A stretch of DNA of 42,346 nt from Pseudonocardiales bacterium (GCA_019244165.1 JAFATA010000077.1:1-42346); one strand, 5' to 3'; numbered from the stretch's first letter, positions 24,715 through 34,259 are shown. The notes: generated from the letters alone by a model not told the origin. Translations and numbers: made by a program.

Positions 24715-25016
24715 TGTCGGCAACGGGGTTCGCTGAAGTCATTCGCGCACGTCAGACGGTCTCGTGGGTGGTGCTGTGGTCGGCTGGGGGCGCCACGGTT
24801 GCTGTACTTCGCTGCAGTACTGCTCGGGATGGCCTGCTGGCCGAGACTGGCGGCGACACGAGCGCACAGACTAGCTACGGGACCTGGCCTCGCGCTGAGC
24901 GAGCACGTGAGATCAAGACGCCGATTGGCACCCTGAAACAAGCGGCCGAGGGCCGGTGTAGCGAGCACCTGCCCTCGGCCTTGATCCCCAACCCTGAGAA
25001 GGAGGGTGGAGACCTG

Positions 25017-25547
25017 ATGGCGGAGGCTACGCAGTTCGATCCGGACCGGATTCAGCTGGCCCTGGATCACGGTGAAGTGGTGGAGCTGGACGGCGGCACG
25101 CTCGTCCTGGGTGGTCAGGAATCACCGTCGGTGGTGCTGCGATTGGCACCATGGCGGGCGCGCTCGCTAGCGCGGGTACTGGAGGAGTGGTCCACGGTCT
25201 CCCGGGTATTCCACCGGGCGGCTCGGCCAAGCCTTGAGGAGCTGGAGCTGTCCCGCGCCCTGGAACTGGCCGCGTCCGCACTCGGCGACACCGAGCCGAT
25301 CACCCCCTCTCCCCGGGATCACCGGGTGGTGACGAGTCGGCAACGTCTGGATGCAGTGACGGTGCTGGCCAAGCGAGAACCTCGGCTGTCTGCGGTGCAA
25401 CGTCTGGCCCTGATCGACGCGGCGGCGTCGTGGCTGTCTGAGCCCCATGGTGGGGAGCAGTTAGCGTACGCGTTGCTGGGCGCGGCGTGCACGGCCGAAC
25501 TCACCACTGAGCAAGTGTATCTGGCGCTGATCACGCCCGACGGATGA
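25017..25547 (+). CDS. Hypothetical actinomycete protein (176 residues)
   Basis: ATG 25017 with GAGAAGGAGGG upstream. The N-terminal part is beta-like (ELDGGTLVLGGQESPSVVLR), the centre helical (RARSLARVLEEWSTVSRVFH), and the C-terminal half an Ala/Leu-rich helical domain (LSAVQRLALIDAAASWLSEP, LLGAACTAELTTEQVYLAL). No known domain recognised. A partial second copy precedes it by about 0.5 kb, so the locus underwent a local duplication interrupted by the tRNA-Val scar. Confidence 0.7.
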   Translation: MAEATQFDPDRIQLALDHGEVVELDGGTLVLGGQESPSVVLRLAPWRARSLARVLEEWSTVSRVFHRAARPSLEELELSRALELAASALGDTEPITPSPRDHRVVTSRQRLDAVTVLAKREPRLSAVQRLALIDAAASWLSEPHGGEQLAYALLGAACTAELTTEQVYLALITPDG

Positions 25548-26247
25548 TCTGGGTGATCTCTCCCCTGGCCGGAGCCGACCTCGTGAGCTATCGAGAAAAC
25601 AGCCATTGAACAGCAGAAACACATCTCAACAGTTCTCACCGATACTCGTCCCTGCCCGACGTCTGACGGCCTGGAGACGGCCTGATCTTGATCTGCCGAG
25701 TCTCCCCCGCAGCTGCGTGGCGACGGGAATCGGACCCGCATGGCCAACGCGGAAGGTTGCGCCGGATGAGTAGTCAGGACCCTTGGCCTGCGACCGGCCG
25801 AGGCCGCCCCTGGGGATTGAACCCCGAGCCGCTGATTCTCGGACTGCTGTGGTGGTTGTTCGTGGGTAGTCCTAATTACTTGCGGCTTTTGCACCCGCGA
25901 ACGTTCGTTGTCTGTGGTTGTATCGGGTTGTCTGGATGTGTTTAGTGGCCGAAAAGTGTCCAAACGGTCATAGTGGAGGTGAAAGCGTGTATCCCGTCAC
26001 GTCGGCGAGCTTGTCTTGAAACGGAGCAGGGCAGCGGGTGCAGGTGGAGCATCCGAGGTGACCGGTCCGGGTATGGTGGGGGGCTGCGCTGCCGTGTGCA
26101 GCCCGCGCTCACTCGGTTGGCGCTGGGAGCAGCAGGACCTTGGGTGTGGTGGCACTGGCCTGTTCGCCAGTCGCAACCGGGTGTCCTGGCTGGGGGACTC
26201 CGCTGTGTGACCACCCTCTTACATGCAGTGATTTCCTCGTGGTGATA
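25548..26247. other. 700-base gene-poor stretch with tRNA-like T-arm motifs
   Basis: No convincing coding frame. On the minus strand two segments look like tRNA T-arms with nearby acceptor-like sequence: GCGGGTCCGATTCCCGTC (25722-25739) and CTCGGGGTTCAATCCCCAGG (25807-25826). Both are imperfect. They may be scars of further tRNA-targeted integrations. Confidence 0.3.
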
Positions 26248-28650
26248 ATGCACCCTATGGTCACGCGGGGGTGGCGAGGAGTCGTGGCGGGCCTGGGCCT
26301 GCTAGTGCTGGGGGGCTGCGGGGTAGTGCTCGTGGCGCTGTTCATTATGTGGGGTTCGCACGTTGCTGAGCCTGTGGCCGGGATCATGGGGGTGGTGCTT
26401 GGTTTACCCGCGCTGGCGATCGCGCTGCGCCGGTGGGCGTATCGGGGTGGGGAGGCTACGGCGGATCAGGTGGGGCAGGCGCGGGAGAGTCTCGCGGGCT
26501 GGGTCCTCGATCAATGGCGTCATGAGGCTTTAGCGCGGTCGCTGGGTAACCCGCAGCCGATGCCGGTGCAGTGGCGGCTCGCCGAGCACGCTGTGATGGA
26601 CCGTGCTCGGTTCATCACGGTTGGTGAGTTGTCCTTCAAGGGGTGCAGTGATCGGATCGGTCCGCTGGTGGAGCAGTTCCGGGGGTTGCTGCGTCGGCGG
26701 TTGGTCATTTTGGGGGGTCCTGGTTCGGGGAAGACGACGCTGGCGGTGCAGCTGTTGTTGGAACTGCTTGCCACCTCCCGGCCAGGGGACCCGATCCCGG
26801 TGTTGTTGTCCCTGGCCAGCTGGGACCCTGCCACCCATCCTCGGCTGCACGGTTGGCTCGCCGAGCGGTTGGCCGCGGACTATCCCTCGCTGCGGGCGTT
26901 TGGCCCTGACCTCGCGCGTGCCCTGGCCGAGCAGGGTCACCTTCTGCCGATCCTTGATGGCCTGGATGAACTCCCCCTGGCCCGTCAGCCGGAGGTGATC
27001 ACTGCGCTGAACGCCTCGCTCACCGAGGCCGATCAGCTGGTGCTGACCTGCCGCACCCGGGAGTACACCACCGCTATCGCCGAGGCGCACTCGGTGCTCA
27101 CCGGGGCTGCGGTCATCGAATCCGAGCCGCTGAGTGCTGCCCAGGCGGCCGAGTACCTGGAGGCATGCCTGGGTCCGGATCTCAGCTCCTCGTGGCGTGG
27201 GGTGCTTGATCGGCTTCGGGCCGGGAGAGCGGGGCCTGTGGCGACGGTGGTGGCCACCCCGCTGGGTCTGTGGCTGGTGCGCACCGTGTACCTCACGCCC
27301 CACCTCGATCCCCGTCCGTTGTTGACCGGTGAGCTGCCCTGCGATGCAGCCCAATTGCGGGCTCACTTGTTCGACCGGCTCATTCCGGCTGTCCTCACCA
27401 CCCGTCCCCCGTCGCGTAACCCCCACGACGCTTGTCGGCCACGGCGTAGCTGGGAGGGCACCAAGGTGGTCAGTTGGCTGACCTACCTCGCCGAGCATCT
27501 GGACCGGACCGAGACCCGGGATCTGCTGTGGTGGCACCTGGCGCGCCACACCCTTCCCCGTCGCACGCTCAGGCTGTGGGTCGGGCTGGGAGTCGGCCTG
27601 GTGGCCGGGCTGGGGTTGGGGCTAGGGGCCGGATTGGGGGCCGGCCCGGTGATCGTCGGCCTGGTGACTGGGCTGGCGGCTGGGCTGGGGGCTGGACTGG
27701 GGGCTGGACTGATGGTCGGGCTCAGGCGCCACGACTGGCTCACCGACGAACCTGCCTATGCCAACCTGCACGTGAAGCACCGGACAGGGCTGCTGGTGCG
27801 CGATCTGGGGCTCGGACTGGGCACCGGGCTCGTGGCCGGGATGGTGACTGGGCTGACGGGCGGGCTAGTGACCGGACTCCTAACCGAAACTGGAGTCAGA
27901 CTGGCCGACACTGCCGACACTGGAGTCAGGCTGGCGGGCGGGGTGGCGGCCGGGGTGATGTTCGGAATGATGGCCGGACTGGGGATCGGACTACTGTTCG
28001 ATCTGGGAATCGGGGTAGTGACCGGACTGGTACGCGGGCTAGTGGTCGGGCTCGGGGTCACGCTCGGGACCAGTCTGAACCAGGCGCTGGGGGTCGGGCT
28101 AGAGACCGGGCTGACGGTCGGGCTGGGAAGCGGGCTAGTGATCGGGCTGACCCAGTGGATGGGAACACCCAGCAGGACTAGCTGGGCTAGCTCACCGCGC
28201 TCCACCTACACGGCAACTCGAGCGCTGACCATCGTCCAAATCTGTGTCGCCGGGATAGTAGGCGCACTACTAGGCGGGCTAGTGGGTGGACAGCTGAGCG
28301 AACTGAAGGGCAACCCAGTGAGCGGGCTAGAAATCCACCTCGGAGACGGGGTCGGGGTGAAAGTCGGGCTGGGGATCGGGCTGGTGATCGGGCTGGTAGG
28401 CGGGCTGGGCCAGATCAGCAGCGGCGCTTGGCTCAGCTACCTCCTGACGTCATGTCAGCTTGCTGCCACCGGAAAGCTACCGCTGCGGCTCATGGACTTC
28501 CTCGACGATGCCTACCGGCTGGGCCTGCTCCGCACGACCGGCCCGGCCTACCAATTCCGACACGCTGAGTTCCACGACCACCTCCTCCGCACCAACGACT
28601 CACGAACAGAAACCGACACACAAAACCAACTCGAACCCCTCACCCTCTGA
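26248..28650 (+). CDS. NACHT NTPase with giant glycine-rich membrane domain
   Basis: 800 residues from ATG 26248 (26257 possible). Two N-terminal helices (about 11-34 and 42-60). NACHT domain about 150-420: Walker A ILGGPGSGKTTLAVQLL, Walker B LLPILDGLDELPLA with the NACHT DGLDEL signature, then LVLTCRTREY. Residues about 440-730 are a run of GLGxGLxxGL-type segments (VGLGVGLVAGLGLGLGAGLG), i.e. glycine-zipper helices predicted to pack in the membrane, broken by short charged loops. The last 60 residues (LMDFLDDAYRLGLLRTTGPA, YQFRHAEFHDHL) are soluble and resemble the end of actinomycete NACHT proteins. Bacterial NACHT proteins include antiphage sensors; a pore- or membrane-damaging output is inference. 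Confidence 0.88.
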   Translation: MHPMVTRGWRGVVAGLGLLVLGGCGVVLVALFIMWGSHVAEPVAGIMGVVLGLPALAIALRRWAYRGGEATADQVGQARESLAGWVLDQWRHEALARSLGNPQPMPVQWRLAEHAVMDRARFITVGELSFKGCSDRIGPLVEQFRGLLRRRLVILGGPGSGKTTLAVQLLLELLATSRPGDPIPVLLSLASWDPATHPRLHGWLAERLAADYPSLRAFGPDLARALAEQGHLLPILDGLDELPLARQPEVITALNASLTEADQLVLTCRTREYTTAIAEAHSVLTGAAVIESEPLSAAQAAEYLEACLGPDLSSSWRGVLDRLRAGRAGPVATVVATPLGLWLVRTVYLTPHLDPRPLLTGELPCDAAQLRAHLFDRLIPAVLTTRPPSRNPHDACRPRRSWEGTKVVSWLTYLAEHLDRTETRDLLWWHLARHTLPRRTLRLWVGLGVGLVAGLGLGLGAGLGAGPVIVGLVTGLAAGLGAGLGAGLMVGLRRHDWLTDEPAYANLHVKHRTGLLVRDLGLGLGTGLVAGMVTGLTGGLVTGLLTETGVRLADTADTGVRLAGGVAAGVMFGMMAGLGIGLLFDLGIGVVTGLVRGLVVGLGVTLGTSLNQALGVGLETGLTVGLGSGLVIGLTQWMGTPSRTSWASSPRSTYTATRALTIVQICVAGIVGALLGGLVGGQLSELKGNPVSGLEIHLGDGVGVKVGLGIGLVIGLVGGLGQISSGAWLSYLLTSCQLAATGKLPLRLMDFLDDAYRLGLLRTTGPAYQFRHAEFHDHLLRTNDSRTETDTQNQLEPLTL

Positions 28651-29191
28651 TCCGTAGTCGCAGCCGATGCCCCGCAACTATCCGCAGGTTGTCCGTGATC
28701 AGGTCTCATCTTCCGACTCAGGTACGAAGACGTTTACGGCAGTCCGTAGCCGTTGATGTAGCGATTGATGTAGATCAGGGGGTCCCGTCGTTTCCGGCGT
28801 CCGATCGGCTGTCCGGCCGGTCCCAGAGCACCCGACTCTGCAGTCAGGTGCTTCGGGCCGCGAGGTGCACTGACCCCCCGCTGTGCAAAAGGTGCGGACT
28901 GTCACATGGCGTGAGCTGAGAAGCTTCCTCCTGCACGGTCAGTCAGATTCTGGCCGTCATGACCGGTGTTTCCCCGCGAGTCCCCGCGTGAACGAGCACG
29001 CAAGGGGCACGAACCGCGATCACTGCAGACGCGGGGTGTACGGACTGCCACAGAACGGGACGGGTCGGGAGCGGATATCCCATCACGGCGACGATGCCAC
29101 GCGCATGTCCCAGCGACGCAGTGGTTCGATCAGACAGGCGTGATGAGATGTGCGGTGGTGGAGTGCCCCGACGATTTGAGAGCTGCAAATT
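28651..29191. other. 540-base intergenic stretch, nothing recognised
   Basis: Short frames on both strands overlap each other and lack coding bias. No tRNA, strong hairpin or repeat was noticed. Probably the promoter region of the next gene plus decayed sequence. Confidence 0.4.
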
Positions 29192-29764
29192 ATGGAAACA
29201 GGGATCGCGACTCAACTGATCACCGCAGGGTCCACGCTTACCGCAGTGGTCCTGACACTGCTTACTAACGCATTCCTTGAGCATCGCCGGGCGCGGGACG
29301 CCCGCCGGCTGGAAACCTTGCGCATGACATCGGAGCGTGCCAAATGGCTACGTGACGAGCGTCAAAATTCCTACGCTAGCCTCTCGATTGCCGGCGAGAA
29401 GGTCCAGCAGTTCTTCCGGTACGAGCTGCTCACCCTCAGCGAACCGGGCCGCGAAGCGCAACGAGACGAGACGGAAGCCTATTGGCGTGAACTTTGCACC
29501 GAACTACGGAAAGCCTACAACCAGGTTGCACTCCTCGGCGCCGATGAGGCACGAGCGGCTGGCTTAAGTATCTGGCGAACCGCGCGCAACGGAGGGAACG
29601 ACTTCTTTCGTTCCTTGCATATCCCGCCTACAGACTCCATTGGCAAACTGGACTTATCGAACGAAATCAAGACAGTTGCGTCGGAACTAGGAGCGGTGGG
29701 CAATAGCTTCCTCGAAGCATGCCGGAAGGATCTGCAGGGTGAGTCCGACGAGACCATTGACTGA
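29192..29764 (+). CDS. Membrane-anchored helical hypothetical protein
   Basis: 190 residues. One N-terminal helix (about residues 8-28, LITAGSTLTAVVLTLLTNAF), then a basic helical/coiled-coil part (EHRRARDARRLETLRM, SERAKWLRDERQNSYASLSI) and a long alpha-helical remainder. Resembles small actinobacterial one-helix proteins of unknown function. Base composition is less GC-rich than the core genes, consistent with acquisition. It lies between the NACHT and STAND genes, so a conflict-related accessory role is possible but unsupported. Confidence 0.65.
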   Translation: METGIATQLITAGSTLTAVVLTLLTNAFLEHRRARDARRLETLRMTSERAKWLRDERQNSYASLSIAGEKVQQFFRYELLTLSEPGREAQRDETEAYWRELCTELRKAYNQVALLGADEARAAGLSIWRTARNGGNDFFRSLHIPPTDSIGKLDLSNEIKTVASELGAVGNSFLEACRKDLQGESDETID

Positions 29765-30064
29765 GGTTGGAGTCGTCTGCGCTGACTTGGAGCTTGGGAA
29801 TCTGTCTACTGTGCCAGGTGATGCCCGCTGACCTGCTCCTGGCCTGCGCCTCGGCGTACCGCAGGTGACCGCTGTTGACCCCTCCTTACAGCACGCGGAC
29901 AGCACGACTGGTGCGCTATGACTCGGCTCCGCATTGTGCTGAGGGCGCTGGGTTGTCCTGGCCTTTGTTGTTCGTTCACCGCCCCCGTTCCCTTCTATCC
30001 CAACCAGCCTTCTCAACCTGGCGGTGTGATCACGGACGACGACAGATCTTGCACGCTGGGGACC

Positions 30065-30207
30065 GTGTGGCATCCCGTCGACCTGGCGCAGCCCGACCAC
30101 ACGCCAGCCCGGGGGCAGCCCTCGACGAGACCGGAGCGTGCGTCGTGTAGCTCTGCCCCCGGGCTGGCGTGTGGTAGCCCCTTGGGGAGGTCGATGGGAT
30201 GCCACAC
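30065..30207. repeat. Long imperfect inverted repeat (143 bp) with a perfect 23-bp core
   Basis: Core arms 30096-30118 and 30153-30175 are exact complements (CACGCCAGCCCGGGGGCAG). Outer arms 30065-30084 and 30188-30207 (GTGTGGCATCCC, one mismatch, TCGACCT) also pair, giving a large cruciform or RNA hairpin. It lies 270 bases before the second DUF4062 gene, in a 29765-30477 gap with no convincing gene. Confidence 0.88.
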
Positions 30208-30477
30208 CCTGCCTACCCAGCCCTGCCGCAGCAGTTCTGTGGCTGGCCATCCCGAAGACCTGCCCGCCCGGCGAGGGCATGTTTTAGTTGCTCAGCGCTG
30301 CGCTGACGATGATCAGATGCAGCCCTGGTTCGGAAGGCTGTGCTCACTGCGCCGTCAGGTCACCCGGGATTCGAGACGTCCGTTGGCTGTGGGGAAGGTG
30401 GCGGCCGGGTCGGTGGGCATGGGGACCTCGGTCTGGGCTGGTTGGTGCTGGTTCGTGGGGGTGTGGTGGTGGGTGGG

Positions 30478-32760
30478 ATGCTGGGGGTTATGTCTGGGCC
30501 GCCGCGGCGGGTGTTTGTGAGTCATACCTCGGAGTTGCGGCGGCTGCCGGAGGGTGGGTCGTTTGTAGCGGCGGCGGAGCGGGCGGTGACTCGGGCCGGG
30601 GACGCTGTTGTGGATATGGCGTATTTCGGGGCCCGGGACGAGGCGTCGGCGCAGGTGTGCCGGCAGGCGGTGGCTGAAGCTGATGTGTATGTGGGAATCA
30701 TCGGGTTTCGGTATGGCTCGCCGGTGCGCGACCAGCCGGAGCTGTCCTACACCGAACTGGAGTTCCAGGCCGCCAGCGAGAGCGGTAAGCCGCGGTTGGT
30801 GCTCCTCCTCAGTGATCAAGTACAAGGGCCGAAAGACCTGTTCGTTGATCGCGATTACGGTGATCGGCAGGAGGCTTTTCGAACCCGGCTGGCTGAGAGT
30901 GGATTGACCACGGCGAGGGTGAGCACTCCGGAGGAACTCAGTGAGGTGCTCTATGCGGCGCTGGTGGGGCTGCCGCGGGCCCGTTCGGGGTTGGTGCCGG
31001 TGGGGCGGGTGTGGAACGTGCCGGCCCGGCATCACACCTTCACGGGCCGGGAGCAACTTTTGATCAGCCTTCGTCGTGCCCTGTGTGCGGGTGGCCCGAC
31101 GGTGGTGCAGGCGGTGCACGGGATGGGGGGGATCGGCAAGACCGCCCTGGCCATCGAGTACGCCCACCGTCACCGAGGTGACTATGACGTGGTGTGGTGG
31201 GTTCCCTCGGAGCAACCGGCGCTGATCCCGGACCGGTTGGCCGAGCTGGCCCGGGCGCTGGGTCTGGTCGGGCCGACCGATGCGGTGGTGGTGGCGGTGT
31301 CGCGGCTGCTGGGTGCGTTGGGGGAGCGGGATCGATGGTTGCTGATTTTTGACAACGCTGAGCAGCCGCGTGTGCTGTCGCCTTTCCTGCCGGGAGGTGG
31401 TGGGCATGTGGTGATCACGTCTCGGAATCCGGACTGGCAGGAGCTGGCCACCCCGGTGGCGGTGGATGTGTTCGACTGCGGTGAGTCGGTCAGCCTGCTG
31501 CGCCGGTGGCTGCCGGAACTGACTGAGAGTGATGCCGGTCTGGTGGCGGATGCGGTGGGTAACCTGCCGCTGGCGCTAACCCAGGCGGGCGCCTACCTCC
31601 ACCAGAGCGGGTTAGCCGCCGAGGCCTACATTGCGTTGCTGGGGCGTCGGGCCAGGGCGATCCTGGCCCAGGGGGTGCCGGGGACCTACCCGGTGTCGTT
31701 GGTCGCCAGCCTGCATCTGGCGTTTGATCAGTTGGCCGCTGATGACCTCGCTGCGTTGGCGCTGCTGCGATTGGCTGCGGAACTGGCACCCGAGCCGATC
31801 CCTTTCACCTTGTTCACCGCTCACCCGGATCAGCTGCCCGCACCGCTGGCGGCGGGTGATCCGGTGGCCTTTGCCGGGATGACCGGGGTGTTGCGACGCC
31901 GAGCGCTCGCCCGAGTGGGCACAGACAGCCTGCAGGTCCACCGGCTCGTGCAAGCCATCCTGCGCGACAGCCCGATCGGCACCCTCAGCGACATCGATAT
32001 GACCGTGGCCGCCCGCTGGCTGCTGCGGGACGCTGTGCCGCCTGATCCGTGGAATGACCCGACCAGCTGGCCGGCGTGGCGGCAGCTGCTGCCCCACGTG
32101 CTAGCCCTTACCGACCCCGCCCGCGGCGTCGAGCCCGACGGTACGGACATCCCGTGGCTGCTCGACCGTGCCGCGGGTTACCTGCTCACTCGGGGTGAAC
32201 TCCGACACGTCCAAGCGTTACTGAAACGCGCGCACGAGTTGTATTGGGACGTGCTGGGTGAGGAGCACCCTGACACCCTGGGCGCGGCCCACGGCCTCGC
32301 CTTTAGTTTGCACCTGCTGGGTGAGTACGAGCGGGCTCGTGAGCTTGCCGAGGACACCCTGACCCGCAGCCGTCACGTGCGGAATAAGAAGGACCACATC
32401 ACCACCCTGCGCGCGGCCGGTAACCTTGCTCTCCTGTTGCGTGAGCTGGGTGAGGACGAGCAGGCTCGCGAACTCGCCGAGGACACCCTGACCCGCAGCC
32501 GGATGCTGGGTGAAAACCACCCCAACACCCTTCGCTTGGCTCTCAATCTTGCTCGCCTGTTGCGTGAGCTGGGTGAGGACGAGCGGGCTCGCGAGCTTGC
32601 CGAGGACACCCTGACCCGCAGCCGTCGAGTGCTAGGCGACGACCATCCCCGCGCCCTCCGCTCGGCCAGCATCCTCGCTGATAACCTTCTTGCCTTAGGA
32701 GAACATCAGCGGGCCTACGAGTTGGAGGAGTGGATCAGACGCCAACGCGGCGGAGTGTGA
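30478..32760 (+). CDS. DUF4062-NB-ARC-TPR STAND NTPase, paralogue 2
   Basis: 760 residues from ATG 30478 ([20 protein letters not shown]), colinear with the start of paralogue 1; ATG 30490 is possible. DUF4062 about 10-165 ([35 protein letters not shown]). NB-ARC about 200-490 with [17 protein letters not shown] (Walker A about 215-222), [12 protein letters not shown] and [14 protein letters not shown]. Three to four TPRs in the last about 170 residues ([20 protein letters not shown]). The N-terminal 530 residues are clearly homologous to paralogue 1, but the TPR array is shorter. Likely a second sensor of the same conflict system or a strain-variable duplicate. Confidence 0.92.
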   Translation: MLGVMSGPPRRVFVSHTSELRRLPEGGSFVAAAERAVTRAGDAVVDMAYFGARDEASAQVCRQAVAEADVYVGIIGFRYGSPVRDQPELSYTELEFQAASESGKPRLVLLLSDQVQGPKDLFVDRDYGDRQEAFRTRLAESGLTTARVSTPEELSEVLYAALVGLPRARSGLVPVGRVWNVPARHHTFTGREQLLISLRRALCAGGPTVVQAVHGMGGIGKTALAIEYAHRHRGDYDVVWWVPSEQPALIPDRLAELARALGLVGPTDAVVVAVSRLLGALGERDRWLLIFDNAEQPRVLSPFLPGGGGHVVITSRNPDWQELATPVAVDVFDCGESVSLLRRWLPELTESDAGLVADAVGNLPLALTQAGAYLHQSGLAAEAYIALLGRRARAILAQGVPGTYPVSLVASLHLAFDQLAADDLAALALLRLAAELAPEPIPFTLFTAHPDQLPAPLAAGDPVAFAGMTGVLRRRALARVGTDSLQVHRLVQAILRDSPIGTLSDIDMTVAARWLLRDAVPPDPWNDPTSWPAWRQLLPHVLALTDPARGVEPDGTDIPWLLDRAAGYLLTRGELRHVQALLKRAHELYWDVLGEEHPDTLGAAHGLAFSLHLLGEYERARELAEDTLTRSRHVRNKKDHITTLRAAGNLALLLRELGEDEQARELAEDTLTRSRMLGENHPNTLRLALNLARLLRELGEDERARELAEDTLTRSRRVLGDDHPRALRSASILADNLLALGEHQRAYELEEWIRRQRGGV

Positions 32761-33001
32761 CCAAGATCTCTTGCCTCCATCTCATCCTAACCCCGCTCTC
32801 GTCGCGGTGGTGGCTGGAAAGTCACCATGCAGCGACGCGAAGCAGGACTTGATGATGTCGGCACGGGATGAGCGATCCGCGAGACGACGAGAACAACCCC
32901 ACGGGCTGGCCGTGACACCAGGTGCGAGTCCGCTACGCCGACACTGCGGCATGAGGGGCAAGGCGCCATAGGCGGTTAGCACCTGCTGGTGCCCCTCCGT
33001 T

Positions 33002-33069
33002 CCCGCCGGGCCGGCCCGCGCGAGCACGGCCGCCAGGCCGCGCGCAGCAAGCGGGACCGGCCCGGCGGG
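33002..33069. repeat. Hairpin A: 18-bp GC stem with a conserved 31-base loop
   Basis: Arms 33002-33019 and 33051-33069 pair with one bulged base (CCCGCCGGGCCGG...CCCGC). The loop contains CGCGAGCACGG and AGGCCGCGCGCAGCAA, also found in the loop of hairpin B at 36883, whose stem has an unrelated sequence. Conserved loop with different complementary stems implies selection on structure. Confidence 0.8.
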
Positions 33070-33420
33070 CACGCAAGCCGCACGACAGACTTGGCCACGT
33101 CCACGCCGCCGCAGGCAGCGTACTTGATCCCATAGAGGGGTATTCGGCAGCACACAAAGTAACAGCCGTCTGACGCTGAGTGGCAGGTGCAGTCCGGTAT
33201 CGTCTGTTCGGCAAGTGTGGATCTTCGATCGACCGGCCGCGACGGTAACGGTCTCTCGCTGGTAAGTCCTGGACGGACCGTGTGCCGCAGTGTGCACTGG
33301 GCGTACCACCTCGAAAGATCTTCGAAGTGATCGGGAGGCGTTTGCCGCCGTCCTACGGTCGTTGCTACACGGCTGCTACATGGTGGGGGTCCGGCCCGTG
33401 TTGACCACCTCGCTGTGAAG
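33061..33420. repeat. Duplicated non-coding unit, copy A (uninterrupted)
   Basis: Matches 37193-37414 plus 39138-39275. Shared landmarks in order: GGCGGGCACG, CATAGAGGGGTATTCGGCAG, CACACAAAGTAACAG, GTCCGGTATCGTCTGTTCGG, ATCTTCGATCGACCGGCCGC, CTGGTAAGTCCT, ACCGTGTGCC, GAAAGATCTTCG, GTTGCTACACGGCTGCTACA and GTGTTGACCACCTCG. Copy A has CTGG where copy B has CTAG plus the IS, so it serves as the empty-site reference. The TGCTACA pair and the following core resemble integrase arm and core sites. No coding frame is conserved convincingly. Confidence 0.85.
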
Positions 33421-33585
33421 GCCGCGTCCGATCTGTATGCAGCACTGGACAGGTGTGCCGCCTATGTCGTCACCCTGGGCGTATGCGTCAGACTGCACGG
33501 CCGGTGCTGGAGTTGCTGGAGGGCTTGTTCCCTCCGTGTTCATATGACGAAGGCGGACTGGCTTGTCCCCTGTCACTACCCCAGA

Positions 33586-33606
33586 TGGCCTGTAGGCCGG
33601 ATTCTG
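33586..33606. other. Copy of the conserved rnpB 3' box (20 of 21 bases)
   Basis: TGGCCTGTAGGCCGGATTCT followed by G matches 4011-4031 inside the rnpB gene, same orientation, with a single A/G difference. Flanks do not continue the RNase P RNA well. Possibly an attachment-site copy or a fragment of a foreign rnpB. Confidence 0.6.
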
Positions 33607-34043
33607 CACGCACGGATCGCCCACCTGGGGCGATGGTTGCCGCACCTCTTCTGAGCTGCGCATACACCGTTTGGCGGCGTTGGCAGCCGTTGGACGTCTG
33701 CGGACATCGTGCGGACAATCTGCGGACAGGTGGAGATCAACTATGTCGTCCTATGTGGACTTTGCGTCCTCCCGTGGATGCCTTCGACTTGGCTGGTGTG
33801 CTTGAGCCCCGTCATCAAGGTCCACCGCCAGCCCAGACTGCGCCGGCCTCACTGGTCTACCCCCACGGTGGCCTCGCTGCCCGACGTAGTCGCAGGTCAC
33901 ACCAGTTGTCGCGACTTTGCCGGGGTACTGGGCTGCACGCCGGGCTGCGTTGCCTGATCGACTGTCTCAGCTCGAACCCGAGGCTAAATCCCAGTAGAAG
34001 ATCAACATTTCGTGGCACGGCGGTGCGGCAGCCCATCCCGCGT

Positions 34044-34087
34044 CACCACCCCGACGTGATTTGAACCCGCGCTACCGCCTTGAGAGG
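34044..34087 (-). other. Degenerate 3' half of a tRNA-Glu(CTC): integration scar
   Basis: Minus strand: CCTCTCAAGGCGGTAGCGCG then GGTTCAAATCACGTCGGGGT corresponds to the anticodon loop (CTC), variable loop, T-arm and acceptor of tRNA-Glu. One T-stem pair is broken. Upstream at 33691-33722 TGCGGACA or a close variant occurs three times, reminiscent of integrase arm sites. Confidence 0.6.
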
Positions 34088-34259
34088 ACGGCACGATGTC
34101 CACATCCTCCAACGTCATGACCTGCGCAAACAGTGGCTCTGGGTGTGGCGACCTCTGCCGTCTGGGCACACATTCGGCGCAAGGGTACGGCAGGGGTTGC
34201 TGCGGTCACTCACAGCTCCGCAAGTGGATCTCTTGTCCAACCGATTCGCTGGGCTGGCC

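Noticed and set aside
27474..28181. Gly/Arg/Asp-rich 235-residue frame in the NACHT gene
   Set aside because: Off-frame reading of the GLGxGL codons (GGxCTG), not a separate protein.
28689..29143. Several short frames before the 190-residue gene
   Set aside because: Overlapping in several phases, no ribosome site, no codon bias.
32782..33309. Minus-strand frame with LLLCVLPNTPLWD, also seen at 37004-37567
   Set aside because: The peptide recurs only because the DNA unit is duplicated; frames around it are not conserved between copies.
33415..34064. Short plus-strand frames with many Cys/Arg
   Set aside because: Composition of random GC-rich DNA; the area is better explained by repeats and tRNA scars.
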